A stretch of DNA of 64,000 bases, taken from positions 1-64,000 of the forward strand of contig NZ_QGKS01000254.1 of NCBI RefSeq assembly GCF_003172935.1, in the 5' to 3' direction. A program made the position numbers and the translations under genes. The notes under the pieces are model-generated. The model saw only the letters and a program-made list of their open reading frames with translations. It made no database searches and had not been told where the DNA came from. This DNA comes from Micromonospora sicca (GTDB lineage Bacteria; Actinomycetota; Actinomycetes; Mycobacteriales; Micromonosporaceae). This document shows positions 15,649 through 25,016 of this stretch, piece by piece. The first letter of the stretch is position 1; each line of letters opens with the position of its first letter.

Positions 15649-18263
15649 TCAGGTCGGCATGAACGCGGCGAGCCGACGGGCGGCCTCGGTGAGGCGGTTG
15701 CGGCCAGGCTTGGCGGCGAGCGCGGCCAGGCCGGGCAGGTCGGCGGAGTGGCCGCCACGAGGAGCGGCGTTGGCGGCGAGGTCGACGAGGTCGGCCAGAC
15801 CAGGGCGCGGTCCGGCGGGCAGGAGGACCGGCAGCGCCGCGGACGTCACCTGCCAGACCGTGTCGCGGGCGCCGGCCTTGAGCGCCTCGGCCAAGGGCTG
15901 GACGATTCGCTGCAGCACGATCCGGTCTGCCGTGGCGAGTGTCCCTACCTTCGCCCCGATACCCGTGCTGTCCCAGCCCGGGCGGGCGGCGAGTTCGATG
16001 AGCGCGTCGCCGGCCGCTAGCCGCGCGGTTTGCCGGTGGTTGGCGAGCGCGTACGCCATGGTCAGGGACATCGCCGGGCCGACCGGGCCGTCGGCCGCCG
16101 CGAGCCCCGCGAGGAAACCCGTGCCGGGGTTGCCGCGGTCCACGATGGCGGCGGCGAACGGCTGGATGTGCGCGGCCATTGCCTCGCGGTGCGACGGTGC
16201 GATCATCGGCCACAGGGCCACGGCTGTTGCGTTCCGGGCGGACCTGGCCCGTTCGGCCGCGCTGCGCGGATCGGCGAGTTCGGCCGGCAGGCCGGCCGGG
16301 TCCAGCATCGCGATCCGCCGGCTGGAGACATACGGTTGGTGCCCGACCTCCTCGACCCAGGTCCGCGGTTCGGCGGGAGTGGCCAGCCAGCCGGCGAACC
16401 GGCGGCCGGCCGGCGAGACCAGGCGCGCGGCGGTCGCCCGGACGGCGCGGTCCACCACGCGAGGCAGGCGCAGGATGGCCTGCGTCAGGTCGGCTTCGCC
16501 AGGTTGCCAGCCGTCGCGTTCTGCCTCCAGCAGGAGGCCGAGAACCCGGGCCGGGTCGACATGTCCGGCGACCGTGGCCGGCGTGGCCAGCAGCGCCACC
16601 GGCGGGGCAGTGACCAGCCGCGCGGTGAGTTCGGCGACCCGGCGTTCCACGAAGAGCGTCATCGGATGGCGTTCGGTGTGGTACCGCGGGTGGTACCCGG
16701 GGTGGGGTGGCGCGTCGCGTCCGATGGCGGCGGCGACCAGGGCCGGCCAGAGCCCGGGCCATTGCGGGATCAACGGCTCCAGCACCCGAGCGGCGGTGTT
16801 CCGGTCCCCGCCGGCCGCCCGCACCAGCCCGTCGAGCACCAGCTCGTGCCGGATCGGGTCGTCGTCGCCCCCGCGCAGCAGGATCGCCAGCTCGCCGAAC
16901 GCACCGTGGACCTCATCGCAGCGCGGCGAGTCGTTGCGCGGCGACACCGTCAAGCGAGGGGACTTCGGCCTTCAACCGCTCGCGGGACGCTTCGGACAGG
17001 GTTGGCAGCCGCGCTTCGATGAGGTCCACGGTGCGTTCGGCGAGCTCGGGCACCGGATGGTGCAGCCCGCCCACCAGCCCGTCCACCAGGTGCTCCAGCG
17101 GAAGCTTGCGCAGCCAAGCGAGATGCGCGCGGACCAGCTTCTTCTCCGGGCGCGACAGCATGCCCTGGGTGATCTCGGCCAGGGTCGCCCGGTCCAGCTC
17201 GGACGTCCGGTGCAAGGTCTGCAGAGACGTGTACGCGTAATCGGCGACTGTCGACATCGGCGCCGTCAGCAGGCCGGTCAGCTCCTGCCGGTGCCTGGCC
17301 AGCTCGTCGATGCCCAGCGTCAACTGCTTCAGCAGGTCGAGGTACGGCTGCAGCAGTCCCTTGCGTCCGCCAGCGCGCAGCGGCGTAGGCACCCCGCGAT
17401 GAGCACCTCGCGGTCGACGCGCCCGCTGCTCGCCAACTCCACAGCGCCGCCGGCCAGTCACGGCGGGCCACGCCGGTGACGAACACCGCGGCCACCCGGT
17501 CCTCGTCGAAAAGGTACGGCAGTACGTGGTCGAACCATGGATCAGCGGCGAGGAAGGAGGCGAGTGAAGGGCGCCACAGCTCCACGTACCGTGCGACAGC
17601 GCCGGGCGTGTCCGGTGGCTCGGCTCCCACGGCCCGCATGAGCGCTTCGGTGAACGGCCACGGGGTGGTCCGGCTGCGGGATCCCGCACGGCGCACCATG
17701 CCGCGGGCCAGGGCAGCGCCCCATGCCGCACCGCGCACGCGGAGCAGGGCGGGCACCACCTCGGGCACCACCCGCAGCGACGGGCCGGCGGTCCACGGGC
17801 GGTGCAGGCGTTTGACCGCCTCTGTGGCCGTCGGCGCGCACGCCACGACGGCCATCGCGAGGGCGGCGTGGCGGCGCTCGGTCAGCCGGGCGGCGGCCTG
17901 GGCCGCCTGCCGCTCCAGGTGCCACTTGTCGCGGGCCCACCGGCGTTCGCGCTCGCGCAGCCGCTGGCGGTCGGCGTACGCACGGAGGCCTTCGAGGTCG
18001 CGGGGCGGCGGGCTGTCGTCCTTGGACACTAGGAACGCGAACGCGAAGACGCCCCTGGTGGGCAGCTCGGGCTCAGGCTCGGGCTCGGGCTCCGGCGGTG
18101 GCGGGACGACCGGCTCCGGCGCTGCGCGCGTCGGGGTGTGCCCTTCCAGCATCGGCAGCAGCGCTGCCCGCCCGTTGGCGTCCAGACCGGCAAGCACGTC
18201 GGCGAGCGCGTCGAAATCGGCGTCGTCGATCCGCGCGCGCACGTCGCGCCAGACGTCATTCAC
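15649..18263 (-). pseudogene. DUF6493-type HEAT-repeat protein gene with several frameshifts
   Basis: One long helical-repeat protein is spread over three minus-strand frames. Part 1 (from GTG 18263) runs NDVWRDVRARIDDADFDAL, a Pro-Glu stretch, then DRQRLRERERRWARDKWHLE, to about 17,430. A short middle piece (GRVDREVLIAGCLRRCAL) is in another frame, then LLQPYLDLLKQLTLGIDELA down to a TGA at 16,913-16,915. The final 430 residues, from about 16,940, are in a third frame and end at 15,649. This is the layout of the DUF6493/DUF7824 family, which sits next to SWIM zinc-finger genes in actinobacteria. Function unknown. The start overlaps the SWIM stop by 8 bases, so it was translationally coupled. 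Confidence 0.7.
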
Positions 18264-19497
18264 CCTGCTGTCCCGTCTGTCCGATGATGGCCGCCACGAC
18301 GTGCTTGCACGGCCCCCGCCGGCCTTGGTGTTCGGCCCACCAGGCGCAGGTGCGGGCGTACTCGTCGCCGCGCCGATGCACGAGGTACGTGGATTCACCG
18401 GAGGTCACCTCGACGCCGGCTGCGGTCACCACCATGCCGCCCGTTGTCGTCAGGATCCGGGCTGCGGCAAGCCTGGGGTGCAGCGCGGCGACCAGGTCGG
18501 CTCGGTACGGCAGCGGGCGGTGGAACGACGACGCCTCCGCGACGTCGTACCCGACCTGGCCCGCCGTGGCCAGCGCGGCCAGGGCGGACGTGGCCCGGGC
18601 GGAGCCCCAGCCGGTACGCGCGGCGACCGACGCGCGGTCAATGACCGGATCGACGGCCAGGAGCGCATCCAGTGCGTCGGCGTCGGCGTCGGCGGACTCG
18701 GACCCGAGGTCGGCCAGCAACTGGCCGTCGCCGGCGAAGCCCTGGTTAGCGGCGGTCGACAGCAGCAGCGTGAACCGGGCCGTGCCGAAGTCCAGCACCC
18801 AACCGCTCACCTGGGTGGGTGCGCCAGAGACCGGCGGTGCGTAGAGAGTCAACGTCTGCGCCAGGGGAAGGAGCGGCCGCAGCACCGACAGCCGGAATCC
18901 GTCGGCCACGCAGATGGCGCCGGGAACCGGCCGAGTGGTGGCCCGCCACCCGGATCCGGCCGGCACCAGCCAGCGGGCCTGCCGGCCGGTGCGCGCCGAC
19001 ATCTCGGCCAGGAGCGCGACGGCACGTCCGGCGCGGATCTCCAGCCGCGGATCCATCGGCAGAGCGTGCGCCGCCACCTCGGCCAGCCCGCGCAGCCAGC
19101 GCGCCGGCAGCGGCACTCGCTTCTCGACGACCTTGCCGTCAAGCGTCGACACGGCGAGCCCCTCCTCGCCCACCGACATGCGCAACGGATCTTCGCCGCC
19201 GACCCGGGTCAGCGACTCATACAAGGGAGGGTTGATGTCCACGTTGGTGGTGCCACGTCCGACCGTCGTGCCATCAAGCTCGGCCGCGGTGAGGTCGAGC
19301 CGTCCGTACAGACCACCGCACGTCGACAGCGCCTCGAACCGCAGCCGCTCGCTGTCGCCGGTGACCACCGGGTCCCGGCCACGCGCCATGTCGGTACGGG
19401 CCTGTCGAAAGTCCGTACCCGCGATATCGGCCAGCGCCAGCAGGCCACCAGCGACCACCCGCGGCGATGCGCGTAGCCGCGCCGCCACTGAGGACAC
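18256..19497 (-). CDS. SWIM zinc-finger domain protein
   Basis: A 413-residue protein with the SWIM motif at its C-terminus: RTCAWWAEHQGRRGPCKHVV, i.e. C-x-W-W...G-P-C-K-H. SWIM fingers bind zinc and mediate DNA or protein contacts. The preceding 350 residues are mixed alpha/beta with no enzyme motif that I recognise. I chose GTG 19497 (VSSVAARLRASPRVVAGG) as the first start with coding character; the frame is open further upstream but the sequence there does not look like protein. In actinobacteria this gene type travels with DUF6493 and often with MoxR ATPase/vWA genes, pointing to a shared chaperone-like system. Its partner here is frameshifted. Confidence 0.75.
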   Translation of the reverse strand: MSSVAARLRASPRVVAGGLLALADIAGTDFRQARTDMARGRDPVVTGDSERLRFEALSTCGGLYGRLDLTAAELDGTTVGRGTTNVDINPPLYESLTRVGGEDPLRMSVGEEGLAVSTLDGKVVEKRVPLPARWLRGLAEVAAHALPMDPRLEIRAGRAVALLAEMSARTGRQARWLVPAGSGWRATTRPVPGAICVADGFRLSVLRPLLPLAQTLTLYAPPVSGAPTQVSGWVLDFGTARFTLLLSTAANQGFAGDGQLLADLGSESADADADALDALLAVDPVIDRASVAARTGWGSARATSALAALATAGQVGYDVAEASSFHRPLPYRADLVAALHPRLAAARILTTTGGMVVTAAGVEVTSGESTYLVHRRGDEYARTCAWWAEHQGRRGPCKHVVAAIIGQTGQQGE

Positions 19498-19668
19498 ACG
19501 AGCAAGAGTGGTGACATAGGGCCGGCGGGCAGATGGTATTCGAGCCGCAGGCGCAGCAAGTAGCCGAGATGAGGGCGTCGCTGGCTCGCTCTCGACCGGA
19601 CGTAACGGTTCAGCCTTGGAAGGGGCAGGACCACTGGCACGAGTCTCCGGCGTGGCGATACTGCTGCT

Positions 19669-20184
19669 ATGGGCGGATCGCGACCGAAACGGGTCATGGT
19701 CGTCGCCATGGCGCTCGTGACACTGGCGATGCTGCTTTCGTCTTGCACCGTTCCGACCGACGGATTCGCGGGCGTCAAACTTGACGAGCACGGCAACGCC
19801 CTCGGCGTGTTGCGCACCTGTAAGCACCCACTGGACGGGGCGACGCTGTGGTCGGATGAGTCCCGGGGATCCGACAACCCGCACGCCGTCGTTGTGGGGA
19901 GATGGGAGTTCAGCGACTCGACCGTGACCCAAGCGCTGACCTGGCCGTTGGGGGCAACATCCGCAGCGGGCGTTACCGCGGAGCGGCCACCTGAGGCGAT
20001 GCCGCCGGAACGGACCTTCACGTTGCGCGGCTGGACCACCGACAGCTCCTGGTCCGTCGTGTATGTCCGCTTCACGCTGAGCGACCTGGAGCATCTTTCC
20101 GTTGGGAAGATCCTCGTGCGGGAGCCTGGCACAGAGCCGAGAGTGGTCAGCGAGCCCGAGTTCGACGCGTTGATCTGTGACTGA
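19669..20184 (+). CDS. Putative lipoprotein of unknown function
   Basis: A 171-residue exported protein. The N-terminus has RPKR followed by a hydrophobic core and the lipobox LLSSC at about residues 22-26, so it should be lipid-anchored on the outside of the membrane. The mature part is mostly beta-rich (GRWEFSDSTVTQALTW, SWSVVYVRFTLSDL) and ends in ALICD. I do not recognise a family. It is divergent from the SWIM gene and convergent with the methyltransferase gene downstream. ATG 19669 is the only start that gives a full signal peptide. Confidence 0.65.
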   Translation: MGGSRPKRVMVVAMALVTLAMLLSSCTVPTDGFAGVKLDEHGNALGVLRTCKHPLDGATLWSDESRGSDNPHAVVVGRWEFSDSTVTQALTWPLGATSAAGVTAERPPEAMPPERTFTLRGWTTDSSWSVVYVRFTLSDLEHLSVGKILVREPGTEPRVVSEPEFDALICD

Positions 20185-20324
20185 CACCTGCTGGTCAGCG
20201 TCCGCTCATGGCCGCTGTCCGTCGCGTTGGTAGCGCCTGGCGCCGTGCGCTGTCCTGCCGAGACGAGGATCTGGGGGCGGGACCCGTAGCAGTGCCGGGA
20301 CAATCGTACGGATCTCCGAGCGAT

Positions 20325-21152
20325 TCAAGCAGGTTTCCGGCCCCAGGACGAGATCATGGGCGAGGTGGCGAGGTCGAGAAGCCCCGCCGCGACGTTGTCG
20401 AGATGCCGGTCGACTTCTTCGTTGGTAGCCAGGCCGGCGGCGACCAGCCGGTCGCGGACCTGCGCCACGGTGGCCTGCTCCAGCAGGGTGCAGCCAGCGC
20501 CGGTCATCGGGAAGAAGGCGTCGGCTTCGACGTCGACGAGTCCCGCGCCGCGCAACAACCGAGGCAACGTGCGCCCGTAGGACAGGTCGACACCACGCTG
20601 AGCCATCAGCGTGCGGAAGTCGCGCTTGAGTTTGTTGGCCAGCCGCTGGGCCGGTCCCGACTCGTCCGGGCAGACCAGCGGCTGCATCATCGGGTCGGCC
20701 TCCTCCACCAGCAACCAGCCGCCGGGCCGCAGAGCCGAGATCATGGCGGCCAGCGCCGCGGCACGCTGTGGAACGTGCACCAGGACGAGGCGCGCGTGCA
20801 CCAGGTCGAATCCATCCCCTGGCGGCGGCTCGACGCCGACGTCGTGGCGGCGGATTTCGTAGCCAGCGTCGGCGGCAGCGGTCATCCACGAGACGTCGAT
20901 GTCGGTGGCAAGCACGTGCCCCGCCGGGCCGACGCGCGCGGCGAGCCAGGACGGCGCGCTGGGGCCTCCGGCGCCGACTTCCCAACACCGCCAGCCTCCC
21001 GCGATGCCGAGCGCGTCGATGTGCCGAAACGTGGAAGGGTTGAACAGCGCCGCCAGGGCGCCAAAGCGAGTCCCCGCTTCCGCCTGCTGATTGTCGAGCA
21101 GATAACCGCTGTCATTGGCCACGTCCGCATCATCCCTCTCGCTGATGTCCAC
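20325..21152 (-). CDS. Class I SAM-dependent methyltransferase
   Basis: A methyltransferase with the SAM-binding segment WRCWEVGAGGPSAPSWLAAR, the acidic residue after strand 2 (VLATDIDVSWM), the post-II region GFDLVHARLVLVHVPQR and motif III LRPGGWLLVEEADP. The G-x-G-x-G loop is modified (EVGAGGPS). It resembles methyltransferases of natural-product pathways, but nothing nearby defines a substrate. GTG 21152 gives 275 residues beginning MDISERDDADVANDSGYLLD; an in-frame ATG at 21290 would add 46 residues of doubtful character. The gene is divergent from the OsmC gene. Confidence 0.8.
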   Translation of the reverse strand: MDISERDDADVANDSGYLLDNQQAEAGTRFGALAALFNPSTFRHIDALGIAGGWRCWEVGAGGPSAPSWLAARVGPAGHVLATDIDVSWMTAAADAGYEIRRHDVGVEPPPGDGFDLVHARLVLVHVPQRAAALAAMISALRPGGWLLVEEADPMMQPLVCPDESGPAQRLANKLKRDFRTLMAQRGVDLSYGRTLPRLLRGAGLVDVEADAFFPMTGAGCTLLEQATVAQVRDRLVAAGLATNEEVDRHLDNVAAGLLDLATSPMISSWGRKPA

Positions 21153-21368
21153 GTTGGCACGGACTCGTGGTTCAGGTTCGAGTGGTTGGATGACGCCGCG
21201 ACGCTCCATGAGCAGGACACCGAGCAGGTTGGCGCCGACGCCGTTGCAGACGCCCCAGTCGTCGTCGCCCCAGTCGTTCGACTCGAGCATGGCGGTCTCG
21301 ACGGTTGAGGATGGGCCGATCGGCCGGTCAGGCCGGTGGCTCGGGGACCAGAAGGTAGTTTCCCCGTC

Positions 21369-21812
21369 ATGAGTGAGGACACCTTCCGCTCGGTGGAGAT
21401 CGAGCGCACCAGCCTGGGGAAGTACGTCGCGCGGAATGTCCGCGGCGGATCGTTGTCGATGGGCACGGGCGAGGACGCCAGCTTCACGCCGGTGGAACTG
21501 CTGCTGGCTGCCATCGGCGGCTGCACTGCGATAGACGTGGACCACATCACCAGCCGCCGCGCCGAGCCGACTCAGTTCTCCGTCGAAGTCACTGGCGACA
21601 AAATCCGGGACGAGGTCGGGGGAAACCGGATGCAGAACCTCAGGGTCGAGTTCACCGTGACGTTCCCGGTGGGCGCGGACGGCGACCGGGCGCGCGAGGC
21701 GCTGCCCCGGTCGCTGCAGCAGTCGCACGAACGGCTCTGCACCGTCTCCCGTACCGTCGAACTTGGCACTCCCGTCTCGATCGTCGAGGCTGCCGGTTCC
21801 ACCGGGGACTGA
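21369..21812 (+). CDS. OsmC/Ohr-family protein
   Basis: A 147-residue protein of the OsmC/YhfA type. The two reactive cysteines of the family are present, in LAAIGGCTAIDVDHI (about residue 57) and ERLCTVSRTVE (about 126). OsmC and Ohr proteins use such a pair to reduce organic hydroperoxides as homodimers; the YhfA-like branch is less well characterised. Start ATG 21369, placed so that the product begins MSEDTFRSVEIERTS. It stands alone, divergent from the methyltransferase, with a short shared promoter region. Confidence 0.85.
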   Translation: MSEDTFRSVEIERTSLGKYVARNVRGGSLSMGTGEDASFTPVELLLAAIGGCTAIDVDHITSRRAEPTQFSVEVTGDKIRDEVGGNRMQNLRVEFTVTFPVGADGDRAREALPRSLQQSHERLCTVSRTVELGTPVSIVEAAGSTGD

Positions 21813-21966
21813 GGTCTCCGGGCGTCACCCGGGATTTGCGGGCGGCGCGGCGTTCGATCTCATGGAGCGAGTGCCCGCCCAGTCCGCGGCTGCGTCGCCG
21901 GTCGCGGCGGCTGCCCTGGCGGTGACTTCGGCTGGACTATGACGGCCCAATTGTGGCAGTGGTCGT

Positions 21967-23802
21967 TCACCGGCCGACCGCCTTCTGGCTGGCGGGGATG
22001 AGCCGCTCTGGTGCCGGCGGAAGGTCGTGGCGCCCGGCGTCCAGGTCGGTGAGGTCTCCGGCGGCGTTGATGAGGCCGATGTGTGAGAACGCCTGGGGAA
22101 AGTTGCCCAGGGCTTCCCCGCTGTACGGGTCGATCTGCTCGGCGAACAGGCCCAGGTCGTTGACCCGGTCGGCGAGCCGCTCGAAAAGCTGCCCGGCCCG
22201 GTCGCGCTCGCCGGCCAGCGCCAGGCAGCTGACCAGCCAGAAGGAGCAGATCACGAAGCCGGCGGGGTCGCCCTGCCAGCGGCGCAGCAGGCCGTCGTGG
22301 GACAACCTCTCCTCGATCATCCGGATGGTGGAACGGATTCTCGCGTCGTCGGCGGGAAGGAAGCCGACCATCGGCATCAGCAGCACCGACGCATCCAGTT
22401 CATCGGTGTCGAAGGCCGCGGTGAATGCCGCCTGCCGGTCGCTCCAGCCCCGGGTCAGCACGGCTCGTCGTACCTCGTCCCGTGCCGCTGCCCACCTGGC
22501 GACGTCCGCCTCGGATCCCAGGTGAGACCCGAAGCGGACGGCTCGGTCCAACGCCGTCCAGCACTGCACCTTCGACGACACGTAGTGGCGTTCGGCGTCG
22601 CGTGCCTCCCACATCCCGGCGTCCGGCAGGTGCCAGTCCCGCGCGGCCCGCTCGGTCATCGCGCGCAGCAGTTGGCGGATGTCCGGCGGCATCGGGTCGA
22701 GGTGCTCCCGCATCAGCCAGGCGGCGCTGAGCGGCTCACCGTGCACGTCGTTCTGCCGTTGTCGCCAGGCGTCGTTGCCGACCAGTACCGGTCGGCTGCC
22801 GGAGAAGCCGGCCAGGTGCTCGAGGTGGTGTTCGGTGAGGTCCCGTTCGCCCTCCACCCCGTACATGATCGGCACGATGCCCTCGTTCATGCCCATCGAC
22901 CGTGTCAACCACCCGACGTGCAGGTTGAGCTCGTCGGTGCAGGCCACGCGCCAGAGCGCCTCCAGCGTGAGGCTGAAGTCGCGTACCCAGCCGTAGCGGT
23001 AGTCGTAGTTGCGCTCGCCGCCCAACTCCTCGGGCAGGGACATCGTCGGGGCGGCCACCACGGCACCACTGGGCCGGTAGGTCATGCCCTGCACCACCAG
23101 CGCGCTGCGTCGCACCTGCTCCGGCTAGAGACCACGGTAGTCGTGCAGGCCCATCCAGGAGCGCCAGCCTGCGACGGCATTGTCGATCACCTGTTCGGCA
23201 TCGAGCACCGCTGGCGGGCCGGCGTCGTACGCCGGCGCGTACCCCAGGGTGAAGTGACGCGTCTCGCCGGCTCGTACGGTGAACGACCCGAACGCCTCCC
23301 CGACCTCGCACACCAGTGGGATGGACGCGCGCAGATCCAGCCGGGCCGACGCGGCACTGGCGACCAACGCGTCGTCCTGCCGTACCAGCTGGGGGACCAT
23401 CCGGCCGTACTCGAACCGTGGCCGGTAGTGCAAGCGCAGCGGGACCTCGCCGGAGAGTCACCGCACTACCCGGGCCAGCACCCTCGGCGAGTGCAGACCG
23501 ACCTCATGGCCCCGCGCACCCGGTTCGAGGGCCAGCGCGTCGGTCACCGCCACGCTGCCCGTCGCGGTGGTGAAGACGGTACGAAGCACGAGCGTATCGG
23601 TCAGGTAGGCCCGGTCCGTGCTGAACCTACCCGCGGGACGGATCACCCAGTGCCCGGCATCATCATCAAGCAGGCGGGCGAACACCGACGGAGCGTCGAA
23701 GCGCGCAGGACACCACCAGTTCACCGACCCGGTGCGGTCCACCAGCACCGCGCTGCGACCATCGGCCAAGAAGCCGTGCTCCGCGATCCGTCCGCACCCC
23801 AT
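21967..23802 (-). pseudogene. GH15 glucoamylase/trehalase-type hydrolase with two in-frame stops
   Basis: A single frame of about 611 codons matches the GH15 family (trehalase/glucoamylase type) from end to end: AEHGFLADGRSAVLVDRTGSVN near the start, RRSALVVQGMTYRPSGAV and GGERNYDYRYGWVRDFSLTL in the middle, then EGIVPIMYGVEGERDL and LGNFPQAFSHIGLINAA near the end. The frame is never shifted but is stopped by TGA at 23,458-23,460 and TAG at 23,125-23,127. Both lie within conserved segments, not between domains. The enzyme would release glucose from trehalose or maltodextrins. Start ATG 23802 or GTG about 23,835. Confidence 0.82.
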
Positions 23803-23835
23803 GGAACGGACTACCCGAGCGGAACGCAGTGACAC

Positions 23836-24248
23836 CGCCACGTCACGCCTCCCTCGAACCGCAGTCCAAGCGTGAAAGCGCACCTGGCTTTGGCCGCCGG
23901 ACCGGTCCTGCGGCCCAGCGACGGGCGGGGCGCCGTGCCGGGCCGGTCCAGCCGACGGGCTCGCCGCCGGCCACCAGCTGGCGGGCAGGGTACGCCAGCA
24001 ACGGCAGAAGTCCGGCCGTCCCGTCGGTCAGGCCGGTGAGCTATCGCCACGCCGTCGGACCCGGCCGGGACCTCCCGACACCGCACCGATCCTCAGACCC
24101 CTCGGCTGAGTGCCGGCCGGCACACCCGGCGGGGTCGGGGTGCGGGGCCGACGCTTTCGGGTGCCAGACTGCGAGGCCGGGGCGACCAGGCGGGACACGT
24201 GCGGATCGGTCCGACCGTCGGAGGCCGTGAGCCGGGAGGGAACCAATC
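23836..24248. other. No recognisable gene
   Basis: The 410 bases between the GH15 gene start and the ZnF-UBP gene carry no ORF with motif or start support on either strand. Promoters for both flanking genes are expected here. Confidence 0.45.
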
Positions 24249-24632
24249 GTGGGTGACCAGACCAAGCCCGAGCCGGAGCCGCAGGCCGTGACCGCGGCGA
24301 TCGACGCTGCCGTGCCACCGAGCGGCCCGGGCTGCGTGGAGTGCGAGTCCTCCGGCGGGTGGTGGTTCCACCTGCGCCGCTGTGCGGCCTGCGGCCACGT
24401 CGGCTGCTGCGACTCTTCGCCGAGCCAGCACGCGACCGCTCACGCAGCCGCGACGGGTCACCCGGTCATCCAAAGCTTCGAACCCGGCGAGTCGTGGTTC
24501 TGGGACTACTCCAACGACCAGTTCTACGGCGACGGGCCGGAGCTGGCCGAGCCGCACTCGCACCCGCTCGACCAGCCCGCCCCCGGTCCCCGGGGGCGGG
24601 TACCGGAGGACTGGAAGACCCGGCTGCGCTGA
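24249..24632 (+). CDS. UBP-type zinc finger protein
   Basis: A 127-residue protein carrying a ZnF-UBP domain at about residues 25-90: the metal ligands are in GCVECESSGGWWFHLRRC, AACGHVGCCDSSPSQH, then HAAATGHPV, matching the C-x2-C...C-x2-C...C...H...H pattern. In eukaryotes this fold binds the free C-terminus of ubiquitin. Short bacterial versions like this one are common in actinobacteria and their ligand is unknown. The domain is followed by GESWFWDYSNDQFYGDG, also typical of the bacterial group. Start GTG 24249, with GGAGGGAA shortly upstream. No operon partner. Confidence 0.85.
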   Translation: MGDQTKPEPEPQAVTAAIDAAVPPSGPGCVECESSGGWWFHLRRCAACGHVGCCDSSPSQHATAHAAATGHPVIQSFEPGESWFWDYSNDQFYGDGPELAEPHSHPLDQPAPGPRGRVPEDWKTRLR

Positions 24633-24783
24633 CTGCGCCCTGCCGGTCCGGTCAAGTCCCCGGACCCCGACGGTGTCCGGGCACGGACCTCCGGCCCGTA
24701 CATCGCCCGACCGGCGCCCCGGTCGCCTCGCCCCCGCGACGACAAGATCAACGCAGCCTGCATCTCTTGCTAATCGCGCGTGA

Positions 24784-24975
24784 TTATCTCCGCGGCCTCG
24801 ATCTGCGGTTACAGCAGCCACAGCCGGATGCCGCGCCGTCCGTCCCGTGCGACCTACGGAGGTCGGATAGTTCTGGGTAAGTCGGCACATGCAGGCGATC
24901 TGCCGCTGGCGAACGCCTGAACCAGCCAGCCTTGACCCAGAGCGCTCGGGCGAGAGCGAGATCGGGTCCGCTCAT
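24784..24975 (-). pseudogene. Possible DUF397-type remnant
   Basis: From an ATG at 24975 preceded by GGGGTGCC, the first residues MSGPDLALARALWVKAGW resemble the start of small actinobacterial DUF397 proteins (usually ending this segment with WxKSSRSG). The match stops after about 18 residues and the rest has no similarity, so this may be a fragment cut by the IS110 insertion next to it. Confidence 0.25.
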
Positions 24976-25016
24976 CTGGCACCCCTCTGTGTCAAGAGGC
25001 GGCGAGGAGTGGTGTT

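Noticed and set aside
16913-17440. Programmed frameshifting in the DUF6493 gene
   Set aside because: Several shifts in different directions without a slippery site or nearby structure; decay or sequence error is more likely.
15659-17479. 606-codon plus-strand frame opposite the DUF6493 gene
   Set aside because: Antisense shadow; Ser/Arg-rich with no start signal.
23125-23460. Selenocysteine or pyrrolysine recoding of the in-frame TGA and TAG in the GH15 gene
   Set aside because: Two different stop codons are involved, neither at a catalytic residue, and no SECIS-like element or related genes are visible; nonsense mutation is simpler.
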